Positions 1 through 12,065 of a stretch of 64,000 nt of DNA are shown one piece after another. The stretch is taken from the NCBI GenBank assembly GCA_903842345.1, contig CAIMLR010000035.1:39632-103631 (forward strand), read 5' to 3'. The position numbers were made by a program, and so were the translations under genes. How positions within the stretch are numbered: position 1 is the first letter of the stretch; each line of letters starts with the position of its first letter. This stretch comes from an uncultured Myxococcales bacterium. GTDB taxonomy: Bacteria > Myxococcota_A > UBA9042. The notes beneath the pieces were generated by a model. That model saw only the letters and a list, made by a program, of their open reading frames with translations, searched no databases and was not told the origin of the DNA.

Positions 1-1795
1 GCGCGAGATTGAGCGACACAAAGAGCCCCAGGCCGCTGCCGCGCTGACGGCGGCTGAAGAATGGCTCAAAGACGCGCGCCGCGTCCTGCGGCGAGATACC
101 GGAACCGGCGTCCACAACGTGCGCCTCCAGCGTCTCGGGCGCGGTCGCGTTCCCGGGCACGCGCACAAACACGACGCGCACCTGCGTGCCGGCCTCGCTC
201 GCTTCCGTCGCATTGATCAGCAAATTCAGCAGCACCTGCTGCACCGCGGACCCATTCGCCAGCACCGGCGGCAGGTCGTCGGTCGCCGCCACCTCGATCG
301 TCACGCCGCGGATCTGCGCGGTCGACCGCGCCAGCCGCGCCACGAGCTCAGCCGTCGCCCGCACATCGACGATCTCCCGCTCCGGTGTTTGTCCCCGCGC
401 GAGATTCATGAACTGCCGCGTAATCGTCCCGCAGCGCCGCACTTCTGACGCCGCGAGTTCCGCGTAGCGCCGGACCCGCTGCGGATCCAACGGCGTCTCA
501 GAAGTACATTGCCGCTCGATCGCCTCGAGGCAGGTCCCAATCGAGCCCAGCGGCGTGTTCAGCTCATGGGAAATGCCGGACGCCAGCATGCCCACGGACG
601 CCAACCGCTGGTATTCAGCCAGCCGCGCCTCGGCACTCCGCCGGTCGGTGATGTCGCGCCAGACCTCCACCACGCCGTCCATCGTGCCATCCGGCGCGTA
701 CACCGGGGACGCGCGCAGCTCCTCATGGTGCGTCAGCCCGGCCTCGTCCACGCGCGTGCGCACGGCGGTCATCGTCTGCCCCGATTTCAGACAATTCGCC
801 CCCGGACAGTCCGCCACGTCGCAGCCGATGCCCGCGTGCCCCGCGACCTGCACGCAGTTGTGGCCAATCAGCGCCGGACCCGCATCGCCCATCCGGCGCT
901 TGAACGCATCGTTGGCTACGACGACGTTGAAGCTGCGGTCCAGCACGACCATCCCGTCGTCCACCGCGTTCATCGTCCGCTCCAGCTGCTTGCCCTGGGC
1001 TTCCACGCGCCGCAGCAGGTCCCGCCCGGAATCCACCATCGCGTTGAACGCGATTTGCAGCCGCGTCACCGCGTCATTGCCCTCCACCGGCACGCGCTGC
1101 GCCAGATCCCCTTCCGCAATCGCGTTGGCGACCCGCTCAAACCGGTACAGCCGCTGCAGCAGAAAGCGCCGGAACGCCAGGCTGATCCCGCCAATCAGGA
1201 TGAGGCCAAACATCGACGTGCCAATCGCCAGCCGTGACACGGACTTCTCAATGTGGGCGATTGTCGCGCCGACGGGCACGTCCACGATGAGGATGCCGTT
1301 GATTTTGTTCTCCGGCTTGTGGCACTCGTAGCACGCCTCGCGGTTGGCGATGGGCTGCACGGACCGCAGCACCGTCCCGTCCGCCATCTCCAGCAGCGCT
1401 GACCGCTGGCGATCCGCCGCCGGATGGGCATGGCACACCTGGCAAGCCGGCTCCGTGAGCTGGAACTGCCGCTTGCGGAAGCTGGGATCGCTGCTGAAGC
1501 GGACCTTGCCTTTGCGGTCCAGCACCAGGATGCGCTCGGCGTCCTTGTCCGCGGCAAAGCTCTTGACCATGCCCGCGACGAGGCTGCTGTCCCCGGCCTC
1601 CAGCATCTGGTGCGTCAGCGCCAGCCGGACCAGCTGCGCCTCGCGCTCCGCGTGCGTGCGCGCCTCCGCCAGCATCTCCTCGCGGTAGGCCAGGTACGTC
1701 AGGTGAAAGCCGAGCCCGAGGCCGGCGAACACGACGACGGAGACCCCGAGCGCGAGGCGCCAGCTGAGCGATTCAAAGACAAAGAAGCGGCGCAT
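1..1795 (-). CDS. Sensor histidine kinase with dihaem-c periplasmic sensor (partial)
   Basis: Reading down from ATG at 1793-1795, the frame stays open to the window edge, so the C-terminus is cut off. Seen: a first membrane segment (about residues 12-34), an extracytoplasmic region with two haem-c motifs, CQVCH (118-122) and CYECH (155-159), a second membrane segment (about 188-206), HAMP, a PAS domain with several Cys, the HisKA motif SHELNTPLGS, and an HATPase domain ending in the G-box GSGLGL near the edge. Known: such kinases phosphorylate a response regulator, often NtrC-like. Inference: two covalent haems sense redox state or a gas ligand outside the cytoplasm. The partner regulator is probably just beyond position 1. 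It is divergent from the MopE-like gene across about 300 bp. Kinase assignment is firm; the stimulus is unknown. Confidence 0.9.
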   Translation of the reverse strand, partial: MRRFFVFESLSWRLALGVSVVVFAGLGLGFHLTYLAYREEMLAEARTHAEREAQLVRLALTHQMLEAGDSSLVAGMVKSFAADKDAERILVLDRKGKVRFSSDPSFRKRQFQLTEPACQVCHAHPAADRQRSALLEMADGTVLRSVQPIANREACYECHKPENKINGILIVDVPVGATIAHIEKSVSRLAIGTSMFGLILIGGISLAFRRFLLQRLYRFERVANAIAEGDLAQRVPVEGNDAVTRLQIAFNAMVDSGRDLLRRVEAQGKQLERTMNAVDDGMVVLDRSFNVVVANDAFKRRMGDAGPALIGHNCVQVAGHAGIGCDVADCPGANCLKSGQTMTAVRTRVDEAGLTHHEELRASPVYAPDGTMDGVVEVWRDITDRRSAEARLAEYQRLASVGMLASGISHELNTPLGSIGTCLEAIERQCTSETPLDPQRVRRYAELAASEVRRCGTITRQFMNLARGQTPEREIVDVRATAELVARLARSTAQIRGVTIEVAATDDLPPVLANGSAVQQVLLNLLINATEASEAGTQVRVVFVRVPGNATAPETLEAHVVDAGSGISPQDAARVFEPFFSRRQRGSGLGLFVSLNLA

Positions 1796-2098
1796 GCGGC
1801 CCGTCCTTCACGCGCCGGACCGACCCTGCGAGGAGGTCGGCGTCTCAGTCCGTTGCGGGATGCTCGAGGGCGGTTGCAGGCACAGCCGCCAGATCCGCAA
1901 TAATCCGGCGATTCTGACCGTACCCCCGCGGCCGGACCACGGCAAGGTGAAGTCGGCCGTGAATGTCACGACGTTGCCACAGGCCGCGGCGAAGAAGAGG
2001 TGTGTACAGGCCATTCCGTTGTTGCCGCGCCGCCATGGGATCGCTACAGTTCAAGGCGCAACGGAAGTTGCCACCTCCGCGACAAAAGGCTCACGAAA
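1796..2098. other. Divergent intergenic region, no gene seen
   Basis: About 300 bp separate the divergent histidine kinase and the MopE-like lipoprotein gene. Both promoters should lie here. Short open frames exist on both strands but none has family-like sequence. I could not pick out a convincing promoter box, inverted repeat or RNA. Confidence 0.5.
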
Positions 2099-6214
<4,116 letters not shown>

Positions 6215-6261
6215 CCAAAAACTTGCCTCCCCCATCCTCCCTCTTTACCCTGCACGCGACC

Positions 6262-6284
6262 GCCAAGGCCGCGTTGGCCTTGGC
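6262..6284 (+). terminator. Terminator-like hairpin after the MopE-like gene
   Basis: A perfect 9-bp stem, GCCAAGGCC (6262-6270) and GGCCTTGGC (6276-6284), with a 5-base loop and followed by TTTC. It lies 48 bases past the MopE-like stop and before the next ATG at 6325. The T tract is short, so termination is likely but not proven. Confidence 0.6.
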
Positions 6285-6324
6285 TTTCGCCACCATCCCG
6301 CAGCAGTAGACGGAGGAATCCCAC

Positions 6325-6663
6325 ATGGCCAAGAAACTCACCGCAAACCTTGAAGTCATCGCCGACACGCGCAACCTCGCCAACGTCCTGGCGGGGATGA
6401 AGGTGAAGCTGCCCAATGGCCTCGATTCGGCCAAGGTGCTGACGCATGTGGCCGCGACGCAGGCGATTCACGACAAGCTGGAGGCGCTGAACCTGCAGGT
6501 CGCCAAGGCGGTGGACGAGCAGCGCGCGGCGGTCCTGCAGTTGCGCAAGGACACCAAGGAGATCCGCACGGGCGTGAAAGCGATGTTCGGCGACGATTCG
6601 GCGGAATACGCGATGGTCGGCGGCACGCGCGCCAGCGAGCGCAAGAAGCCCGGCAAGAAGTAG
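6325..6663 (+). CDS. Small conserved hypothetical protein
   Basis: A 112-residue soluble, mostly helical, charged protein with a Lys-rich C-terminus ending GGTRASERKKPGKK. The start is supported by the ribosome site GGAGG about ten bases before ATG. No signal peptide, membrane segment or Cys. The C-terminal stretch FGDDSAEYAMVGGTRxSERKK resembles small proteins of unknown function that I recall from several phyla including Acidobacteria and Planctomycetes; that is recollection, not a search result. The hairpin upstream suggests its own transcript. Function unknown. Confidence 0.7.
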   Translation: MAKKLTANLEVIADTRNLANVLAGMKVKLPNGLDSAKVLTHVAATQAIHDKLEALNLQVAKAVDEQRAAVLQLRKDTKEIRTGVKAMFGDDSAEYAMVGGTRASERKKPGKK

Positions 6664-6720
6664 GACGCGTCGGGGGCGGCGTGGGGCGCTCAGGATGCGG
6701 TGGGCGTTCGGGATGCCGTG

Positions 6721-6829
6721 GGCTGAAGCCCGCAGCTATTGTTCAAGAAACCCCTACGGGGTTGGGGCCCACGGCCCGAGTCCGCCCCTGGGGCGGACAT
6801 CTTGAACCGTAGCCCGGGAGTTCACTCCC
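6721..6829. repeat. Branched inverted repeat (intergenic palindromic element)
   Basis: A composite of inverted repeats between convergent genes. Outer arms GTTCAAGA (6741-6748) and TCTTGAAC (6800-6807) enclose two perfect hairpins: AACCCC/GGGGTT (6749-6763) and GTCCGCCCC/GGGGCGGAC (6780-6798). Just outside, GGGCT/AGCCC (from 6720) and GGGAGT/ACTCCC (6816-6829) add two more. It would fold as a cloverleaf-like structure. A weaker relative may sit at 44337-44360. It resembles dispersed intergenic palindromic repeats of high-GC genomes. It could also act as a two-way terminator for the convergent genes. Confidence 0.75.
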
Positions 6830-6862
6830 AGGTGCCAACGGGAACGGCAACATAACGTCGCG

Positions 6863-7093
6863 GACGCCGTCTTTTGCCCGACCGACGTTGTCTTTTGCCT
6901 CGCGGACGCCGTCTTTTGCCCGACCGACGTCGTCTTTCGCCTCGCAGACGAAGTCTTTTGCTCGACCGACGTCGTCTTTTGCCTCGCAGACGAAGTCTTT
7001 TGCCAGACAGACGAAGTCTTTTGCCATGCAGACGTCGTCTGCGACGTCACGGACCTCGTCTTTTGCCACGCGGACGTCGTCCAGCCGTCACAG
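6863..7093. repeat. 21-bp tandem repeat array (about 10 copies)
   Basis: Ten full units of 21 bp plus a partial eleventh, with core gacgtcgtcttttgcctcg and no spacers. The last unit runs into the stop codon (7088-7090) of the VTC-domain gene. Because 21 is 7 codons, all units keep frame. Read on the minus strand in the same frame as the VTC gene, they encode the heptad AKDxVxx about ten times after the stop codon. The frame ends at 6743. I see no ribosome site for separate expression. It is either a minisatellite or a lost repeat tail of the VTC protein. Confidence 0.85.
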
Positions 7094-7822
7094 GTTCTCG
7101 ATGGACTCGATGCCGGTCGCGTATTTGGAGTTGCGACCCACGCGCCACGGGATGTCGCGCAGCGCCTCGGACGCGTAGTCGCGGTCCGCCACGGCGCACT
7201 TGATCTCAATCACCAGCGCGTCAACGGTATGCGCGGGACGCCCCAGCCGCGGCCGCGCGGCGCCCAGCTGCGGCCAGGACTGCACGTTGCGATCCACCGT
7301 CAGCCGCAGCTTGCCGTCGCGGGAGCCGTAGTAGCTGCGTTCATAGCGGTTGATGAGCGCCGGCATCGGCCGGGCATCCAGCAGCATGCGGTGCGGTCCG
7401 GGCAGGAAGGGCCGCAGGCCATCGCGCCAGCCTTGCCAACTGCGCCGCGTCAGGTCAAACGGCCAGTCGACGCGGGCGTTCCATTTCCAGCCGATGCTGT
7501 CCTTGCGGCATTTCACTTCCAGCGTGCCGCCGTTCGCGCCCGCCCACGTCGCGCCGTACCAGCGGAACCGCAGCTTGCGCCGCTCGCTGTCGCCGGCCTG
7601 GTTCTGGACGTAGGCCTGGAGGTCGCACGTGTCGAGGTAGACGTTGTTGACGACGCGGTCCGGGTGCAAGGTCGTCCAGCCGCAGCGGCTGCTGACAAGC
7701 CAGGCCTGAAGGCGGACTTCCTCGCGCGGCGCGGCCACGAACTTGATCTCGTAGCGCACGTCCTGCGGCACGGGCCAGGAGCAAATCTCCACGTTTTCAG
7801 CGAGGAACCGGCCGGCGCTCAT
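7088..7822 (-). CDS. VTC-domain protein (polyphosphate-polymerase-like)
   Basis: A 244-residue soluble protein of the VTC domain family (PF09359), whose eukaryotic Vtc4 members make polyphosphate inside a beta tunnel. Family marks seen: RYEIKFV near the N-terminus, NNVYLDT, RRKLRFRWYG, LEVKCRK, NRYERSYYGS, LRLTVDR, VIEIKC and C-terminal NSKYATGIE, a charged set typical of the tunnel. ATG at 7820-7822 overlaps the stop of the CotH-like gene as ATGA, so translation is probably coupled. With DUF4956 and CotH-like genes upstream it forms a recurrent bacterial module. Known for the family: polyphosphate synthesis from ATP in Vtc4. Bacterial VTC/DUF4956 substrates are not settled. Its stop codon abuts the 21-bp repeat array. 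Confidence 0.88.
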   Translation of the reverse strand: MSAGRFLAENVEICSWPVPQDVRYEIKFVAAPREEVRLQAWLVSSRCGWTTLHPDRVVNNVYLDTCDLQAYVQNQAGDSERRKLRFRWYGATWAGANGGTLEVKCRKDSIGWKWNARVDWPFDLTRRSWQGWRDGLRPFLPGPHRMLLDARPMPALINRYERSYYGSRDGKLRLTVDRNVQSWPQLGAARPRLGRPAHTVDALVIEIKCAVADRDYASEALRDIPWRVGRNSKYATGIESIENL

Positions 7823-9762
7823 GGCTTGGCCTCCGCGGCGGCGTCGCATGCGTGGCGGCGCCCGTCGATTTCCAGCTTGACGCCGGTGCCGCAGAGCACG
7901 ATGGCCGGCAGGACGGCGGTGAATTGCCCGGCGCGCGCGAGCACGCTGCCGCCCTGCTCCACCTGCAGCTGCGTCAACTGCGCGCGGACGTCATCCAGCC
8001 GCAGCGCCACGCCGGGGATGTCGGTAAACCGCAGGTCCGCGCCCTGGAAATGGCCACCGACGAGGCGCATGCCAGCGTTCTGCTGCGACGCGCCGGTCAC
8101 GGTCAAACCCGCGACGTCGACGTCGCCATCCAGCCACACAAGCGCGGCGCCCGGCTGCCAGACGTCCCGACCTTGGCCGTTGGCACCGGAGACGTGCAGC
8201 GCCTGGATGTGCGACTGGTGCGCGCCCAGCACGACGACGCCGCCCCACGCCTGCGTTCCTTCCGCCGCGAGTTCCACGGGCGCATCCACCGTGCCGGCGA
8301 CCGTCAGCCCGCCGTGCAGGACCAGCCACGCGTTCGCGCCAAACCGCAGCTTGGCGCCCGCCGCAATCTCCAGCCGCCAGCCCTCGGGCAGCGCCACCGT
8401 CGTCGGCACCGTCCAGACGCCCGCGGGCACCAGCAGCGCATGGCCGCCCACCGGCCCCACGTCCACCGCAAAGGGCAGCGCGAGGTGGGCATCGGTCGCT
8501 TCCTGCGGCAGAAAAACCACCGGCGGCGGCAGCATCGGCTCCACCGGCACGCGCTCGGCGGCCAAGAGCCGCATCGCCCGCTGGCGGACGACGAGCCACT
8601 GCTGCTGCCACGTCGCGGCGGCCAGCGTCGGCCACACGGCGTTCAGGTGGCGCTCCAGGCGCTGGTGGGTATCGGGCGCCAGCAGCCTTTCCGCCTCGGC
8701 GCGCAGCATCGTCTGGAACACCTGGCGAATCGGCGCGGCCGCCAACAGCCGCGGCAGCAGCGCATCCGCGCGCACGTGCGGCCCGGCGCGATCCGCGTCC
8801 AGATGGACAACCGGCTCCAGCCGCAGGGAAATCGGGTTCAGATACCAGCGCAGGGTCTGCCAATCCAGCACGCGGTCGGCCAGCCCGGTCAGCTCCGCCA
8901 GCGCCATCAGCCGCGCGGTCGCCTCAATGTCCAGCACCGCCTCGGGCGCCAGCGTACCTGCGCGCAGGCCATCCAGCCGCGACTGCGCCCACGCGGTATG
9001 CGCCTCCAGCGGCGTGCCTTGCAGCCCCCGCGCGCTCGTGCTCCAGCGCGCCGCCTGCGGCGTCAGCAACCAACCCGCCGCGTCCAAATCGACGCCCGCC
9101 GGCAGCACGGCTTCCCAGCCGACCAGCGCGCCCAGCGGCCGGTGCGCCGCGCGCAGCATCGCGCTGGAAGGTTCCTCGACGAGCACCGCCGCGCCCCAGC
9201 GCGCACCATTGACCCGCACGCCCACAGCCTGGATCCGCGGCGCAATGGCGCCCACCCGATCCAGCGCGTGGTACAGCATCAGCTCGCGCAGCAGCGACGG
9301 CTGGTTGGGATCCTCCAGCCGGAACGCGCGCATCCCGGCGTAGTCGCCCTCACCGCGCAGCTCCACCCGCAGCCGACCCAGCTCGCCCGGCGCGCGGCTC
9401 TGCGCCGGCCCCAGGAGAGACAGCGCCGCTTCCACCTGCCGCGAACCTTGGCGGATGCCAGCAAGCACCGCGCTCGGCTCCGGCGACGGCCGCAAGCCCT
9501 GCGTGCGCAGCGCCTGACGCCGGTCGCGCAGGGTCTGCAGTTGCCGAAAATGCACGTCGAGGAGGAGCTGCGGCAAGCGATCGTCGGTCGGGCCATCCAC
9601 CAGCGTGCGGGCCATGCCGGACAGCGTGCCTTCCGCCGCCGGCCGCAGCCCACCGAGCGCGGCGCCCAGCACGACGCCAATCGCCAGGATGACGGCCATC
9701 ACGGCGACGCGCTGCGGCCGCGTGCCACGGCGAATCTGCTTGGGGGAGACGTCGATGCGCAT
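7819..9762 (-). CDS. CotH-like protein with beta-helix tail
   Basis: A 647-residue protein with one N-terminal membrane anchor (about residues 20-40) and the rest probably outside the cytoplasm. The stretch from about 130 to 200, with RVELRGEGDYAGMRAFRLE and RELMLYHALDRVG, resembles the CotH kinase fold seen in spore-coat CotH and bacterial homologues. The C-terminal 200 residues (LPEGWRLEIAAGAKLRFGAN, then repeated GGHFQGADL-type turns) look like a right-handed beta-helix. I cannot identify the catalytic Asp residues with certainty, so kinase activity is unproven. It sits between the DUF4956 and VTC genes and overlaps the latter by 4 bases. Confidence 0.75.
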   Translation of the reverse strand: MRIDVSPKQIRRGTRPQRVAVMAVILAIGVVLGAALGGLRPAAEGTLSGMARTLVDGPTDDRLPQLLLDVHFRQLQTLRDRRQALRTQGLRPSPEPSAVLAGIRQGSRQVEAALSLLGPAQSRAPGELGRLRVELRGEGDYAGMRAFRLEDPNQPSLLRELMLYHALDRVGAIAPRIQAVGVRVNGARWGAAVLVEEPSSAMLRAAHRPLGALVGWEAVLPAGVDLDAAGWLLTPQAARWSTSARGLQGTPLEAHTAWAQSRLDGLRAGTLAPEAVLDIEATARLMALAELTGLADRVLDWQTLRWYLNPISLRLEPVVHLDADRAGPHVRADALLPRLLAAAPIRQVFQTMLRAEAERLLAPDTHQRLERHLNAVWPTLAAATWQQQWLVVRQRAMRLLAAERVPVEPMLPPPVVFLPQEATDAHLALPFAVDVGPVGGHALLVPAGVWTVPTTVALPEGWRLEIAAGAKLRFGANAWLVLHGGLTVAGTVDAPVELAAEGTQAWGGVVVLGAHQSHIQALHVSGANGQGRDVWQPGAALVWLDGDVDVAGLTVTGASQQNAGMRLVGGHFQGADLRFTDIPGVALRLDDVRAQLTQLQVEQGGSVLARAGQFTAVLPAIVLCGTGVKLEIDGRRHACDAAAEAKP

Positions 9763-9908
9763 CTATGCACTCTGACCGAAGTTCGAGATCAAGCTGCTTC
9801 CATCCGCCGCGCGCCGGCCCGCAGGAACGCAAGCCTGGCGACCCAGCTGACGGCGTAAACAGGCCGGAACGTCGCGCTGGATGTGGAGCGGATTGGGTGG
9901 CGGCATGG

Positions 9909-10604
9909 TTACAAGCTCGGCATGCGGCCCTGATCGAGCAGCGTCACGCGCACGGTCGGGTACTGCTGCTCCAGCTCTTCCGCCAGACGCGCAACCATCG
10001 CAATTTCACCGATGTCGACGAAATAGGTGAGCTCCACGTGGCGGTGCTCGGTGTCCATGCGCCGCAGGTCGATGCGCTTGCAGTGCTTGGCCAGCACGCT
10101 GTTCACCGGCTCCACGACCGACGCCGCCGTGTGGCCTTCCGCCGCGTCCAGGCCGATGTTGACGTACAGGTTGCGCGACGACAGGCGCCGCGACCGCGTC
10201 TGGATGAGCGTGACCATGCCGAGAATCAGCGCGACCGCCGCGGGCGTTTCCCGGCGAAAGCCCGCGCCAAGCCCGAGGCCGATGGTGATCGACAGGAAGA
10301 CGTAGGCGAGCTCTTCAGGCTCTTTCACCGGCGTCCGAAAACGCACGATGGAAAGCGCGCCGACAAGGCCAAGCGAGAGCGCCAGCGAGCTCTTGATGAT
10401 GCTGATGAGCAGGCAGGTCGTCAGCGCGACGAACGGAAAGACCCGCGTGAAGGTCTCCCGGCTCGCCAGCGTCGCGCCAAAAGTGCGGTAGTGCAGGCCC
10501 ACGCCAAACGCCAGCGCGCCGGCAATCACCAGGTTCATCGCCAGGTCGGTGATCGAGAGCGGAGCGGCGGATTGAGCAGCGAACAGGCTCTGTACTTCGT
10601 TCAT
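9909..10604 (-). CDS. DUF4956 membrane protein
   Basis: A 231-residue protein with about four membrane helices in its first 130 residues and a soluble C-terminal domain with alternating strands. The segment SLGLVGALSIVRFRTPVKEPEELAYVF is the hallmark of DUF4956 (MgtC-like region). ATG at 10602-10604 is chosen because upstream codons add no family sequence. DUF4956 genes commonly neighbour VTC-domain genes, as here. The 146 bp to the CotH-like start hold nothing recognisable. Likely the membrane partner of the VTC protein; reaction unknown. Confidence 0.85.
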   Translation of the reverse strand: MNEVQSLFAAQSAAPLSITDLAMNLVIAGALAFGVGLHYRTFGATLASRETFTRVFPFVALTTCLLISIIKSSLALSLGLVGALSIVRFRTPVKEPEELAYVFLSITIGLGLGAGFRRETPAAVALILGMVTLIQTRSRRLSSRNLYVNIGLDAAEGHTAASVVEPVNSVLAKHCKRIDLRRMDTEHRHVELTYFVDIGEIAMVARLAEELEQQYPTVRVTLLDQGRMPSL

Positions 10605-10731
10605 GTCCTCAGATCCAACGTTGGCAATGGCAAACTGGGCGCAGCGTGGCAACGACGGCTGCGCGTGCTACTCTAGCCGCCCAAGACCCGGACCGCCAGA
10701 TTCCTGTACACAATTGCGTGTTTCATTCCAA

Positions 10732-11673
10732 ATGGTCAAATTCCCGATGCTCGCACAACTCCGCGCCCTGCCCAATCGCCTCAAACTGCAGTTTCCGCTC
10801 ATCGCCGATGCGCTCCACCTGGCGGGCGAGGTCGACATGGTGGACCGCGCCGCCGCGCTCGCGCTTTTCTGCATGTTTGCGGCGGTGCCGACGCTGTTTG
10901 TCGTGCTGGCGGTCATCGGTTTTCTGCTGGGTCGCGTGGAGCAGGCGGGCGAATTGACCGGCGACGGGCCCGTGCACGTGCAGGGCCGGGCCATCGAACA
11001 GATCCAGACGTGGGTGCACAACGCGCTGCCTGGCGTGACGTGGAATCCCGCGGAGTTCGCCGAGACGCTCGTGCAGCACAAGGCAGCGCACGGTGTTTTT
11101 GGCACGCTCCTGGCGATTTCCCTGGCGCTGACCGTGCTGAGTCGGCTGGATCACGCGATTCGCGCGTTTTTTTCCCTGCCGGAGCGTTCGACGTTCAAGG
11201 CCGCCGGCTTCCTGTCGCTTCTTACCCTGGCCGCGGCGCTGACGGCGATGTTGGTGACGGTGCTGAGCCCGGCGTTTGAATGGGGCGCGCGGATCGCCGG
11301 CAAGAGCGTCACGGCGGTGTCGCTGGGGCAACTGGACGGCATCGCGCTGCTGATCGCGGCGTCGCAGGTGCTGCCGGTCGCGTTCGTGTTCTTCGCGCTG
11401 GTGCGCTGGTCCGCGGGCAAGGACGTCTCCAAGCGGCGGTTGAGCAAGGCGTCGCTCGGTTTTGGCGTGCTGTGGTTCCTCGGCCAGCGGATCTTCAGCG
11501 CGTACGTGCAGAACGTCGTGAAGATGGACGCCGTCTACGGCGCGCTGACCGGCATCGTGGCGCTGATGATGTGGCTGTTCTACGCCAACCTCGCCTTCAT
11601 GATGGCGGTCGCGCTGCTGGCGGCACGGGAGAAGCGCGTCAAGCAGGTTGCTGCACAAAAACGCGCGGAGTAG
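10732..11673 (+). CDS. YihY/BrkB-family inner-membrane protein
   Basis: A 313-residue polytopic protein with about six membrane segments. Typical YihY/BrkB features are DRAAALALFCMFAAVPTLFVVLAV in the first helix, a middle helix SLALTVLSRLDHAIRAFF, and the C-terminal FSAYVQNVVKMDAVYGALTGIVALMMWLFYAN. The family was once called RNase BN, but that activity belongs to another protein; its transport role remains uncertain. ATG at 10732 is used; 10747 is also possible. The next gene, queD, begins 12 bases after the stop, so this may lead a five-gene transcript to 15790. Confidence 0.88.
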   Translation: MVKFPMLAQLRALPNRLKLQFPLIADALHLAGEVDMVDRAAALALFCMFAAVPTLFVVLAVIGFLLGRVEQAGELTGDGPVHVQGRAIEQIQTWVHNALPGVTWNPAEFAETLVQHKAAHGVFGTLLAISLALTVLSRLDHAIRAFFSLPERSTFKAAGFLSLLTLAAALTAMLVTVLSPAFEWGARIAGKSVTAVSLGQLDGIALLIAASQVLPVAFVFFALVRWSAGKDVSKRRLSKASLGFGVLWFLGQRIFSAYVQNVVKMDAVYGALTGIVALMMWLFYANLAFMMAVALLAAREKRVKQVAAQKRAE

Positions 11674-11685
11674 ACTCCGCCGCCC

Positions 11686-12057
11686 ATGCCTTTTGAGCTC
11701 GCCAAAACCTTCCGCTTTGAATCCGCCCACCGCCTGCCGCATGTGCCCGATGGCCACAAGTGCGGGCGTTTGCACGGCCACTCGTTCCGCTTTGAGGTCG
11801 TCGTCACCGGCGATTTGGACGCGCACACCGGCTGGGTCGTGGACTACGGCGACATCAGCGACGTCGTGCGGCCCATCGTGGACGCGCTGGACCACCGCTA
11901 CCTGAACGACATCCCCGGCCTTGAAAATCCGACAAGCGAGGTGCTCTGCGCCTGGCTGTGGCAGAAGCTGGCGGGCGGGCTGCCGGGGCTGTCCGCGATC
12001 ACGGTGCGGGAAACCTGCACGACGGCCTGCACGTACCGCGGTCCCAAGCACACCTGA
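11686..12057 (+). CDS. queD: 6-carboxytetrahydropterin synthase QueD
   Basis: A 123-residue cytosolic enzyme of queuosine/7-deazaguanine synthesis. It converts dihydroneopterin triphosphate to 6-carboxytetrahydropterin. Seen: zinc and catalytic motif FESAHRLP, then CGRLHGHSF with the catalytic Cys in CxxxHGH, DYGDI, LDHRYLND and the C-terminal VRET Glu. Length is normal. No queC or queE neighbours are in the window. It is followed after 8 bases by a second member of the same superfamily that lacks the Cys, so the two are likely functionally distinct. Confidence 0.9.
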   Translation: MPFELAKTFRFESAHRLPHVPDGHKCGRLHGHSFRFEVVVTGDLDAHTGWVVDYGDISDVVRPIVDALDHRYLNDIPGLENPTSEVLCAWLWQKLAGGLPGLSAITVRETCTTACTYRGPKHT

Positions 12058-12065
12058 GGCAACGC

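Noticed and set aside
6863..7093. CRISPR array
   Set aside because: Units are strictly tandem at 21 bp with no spacers and no cas genes nearby.
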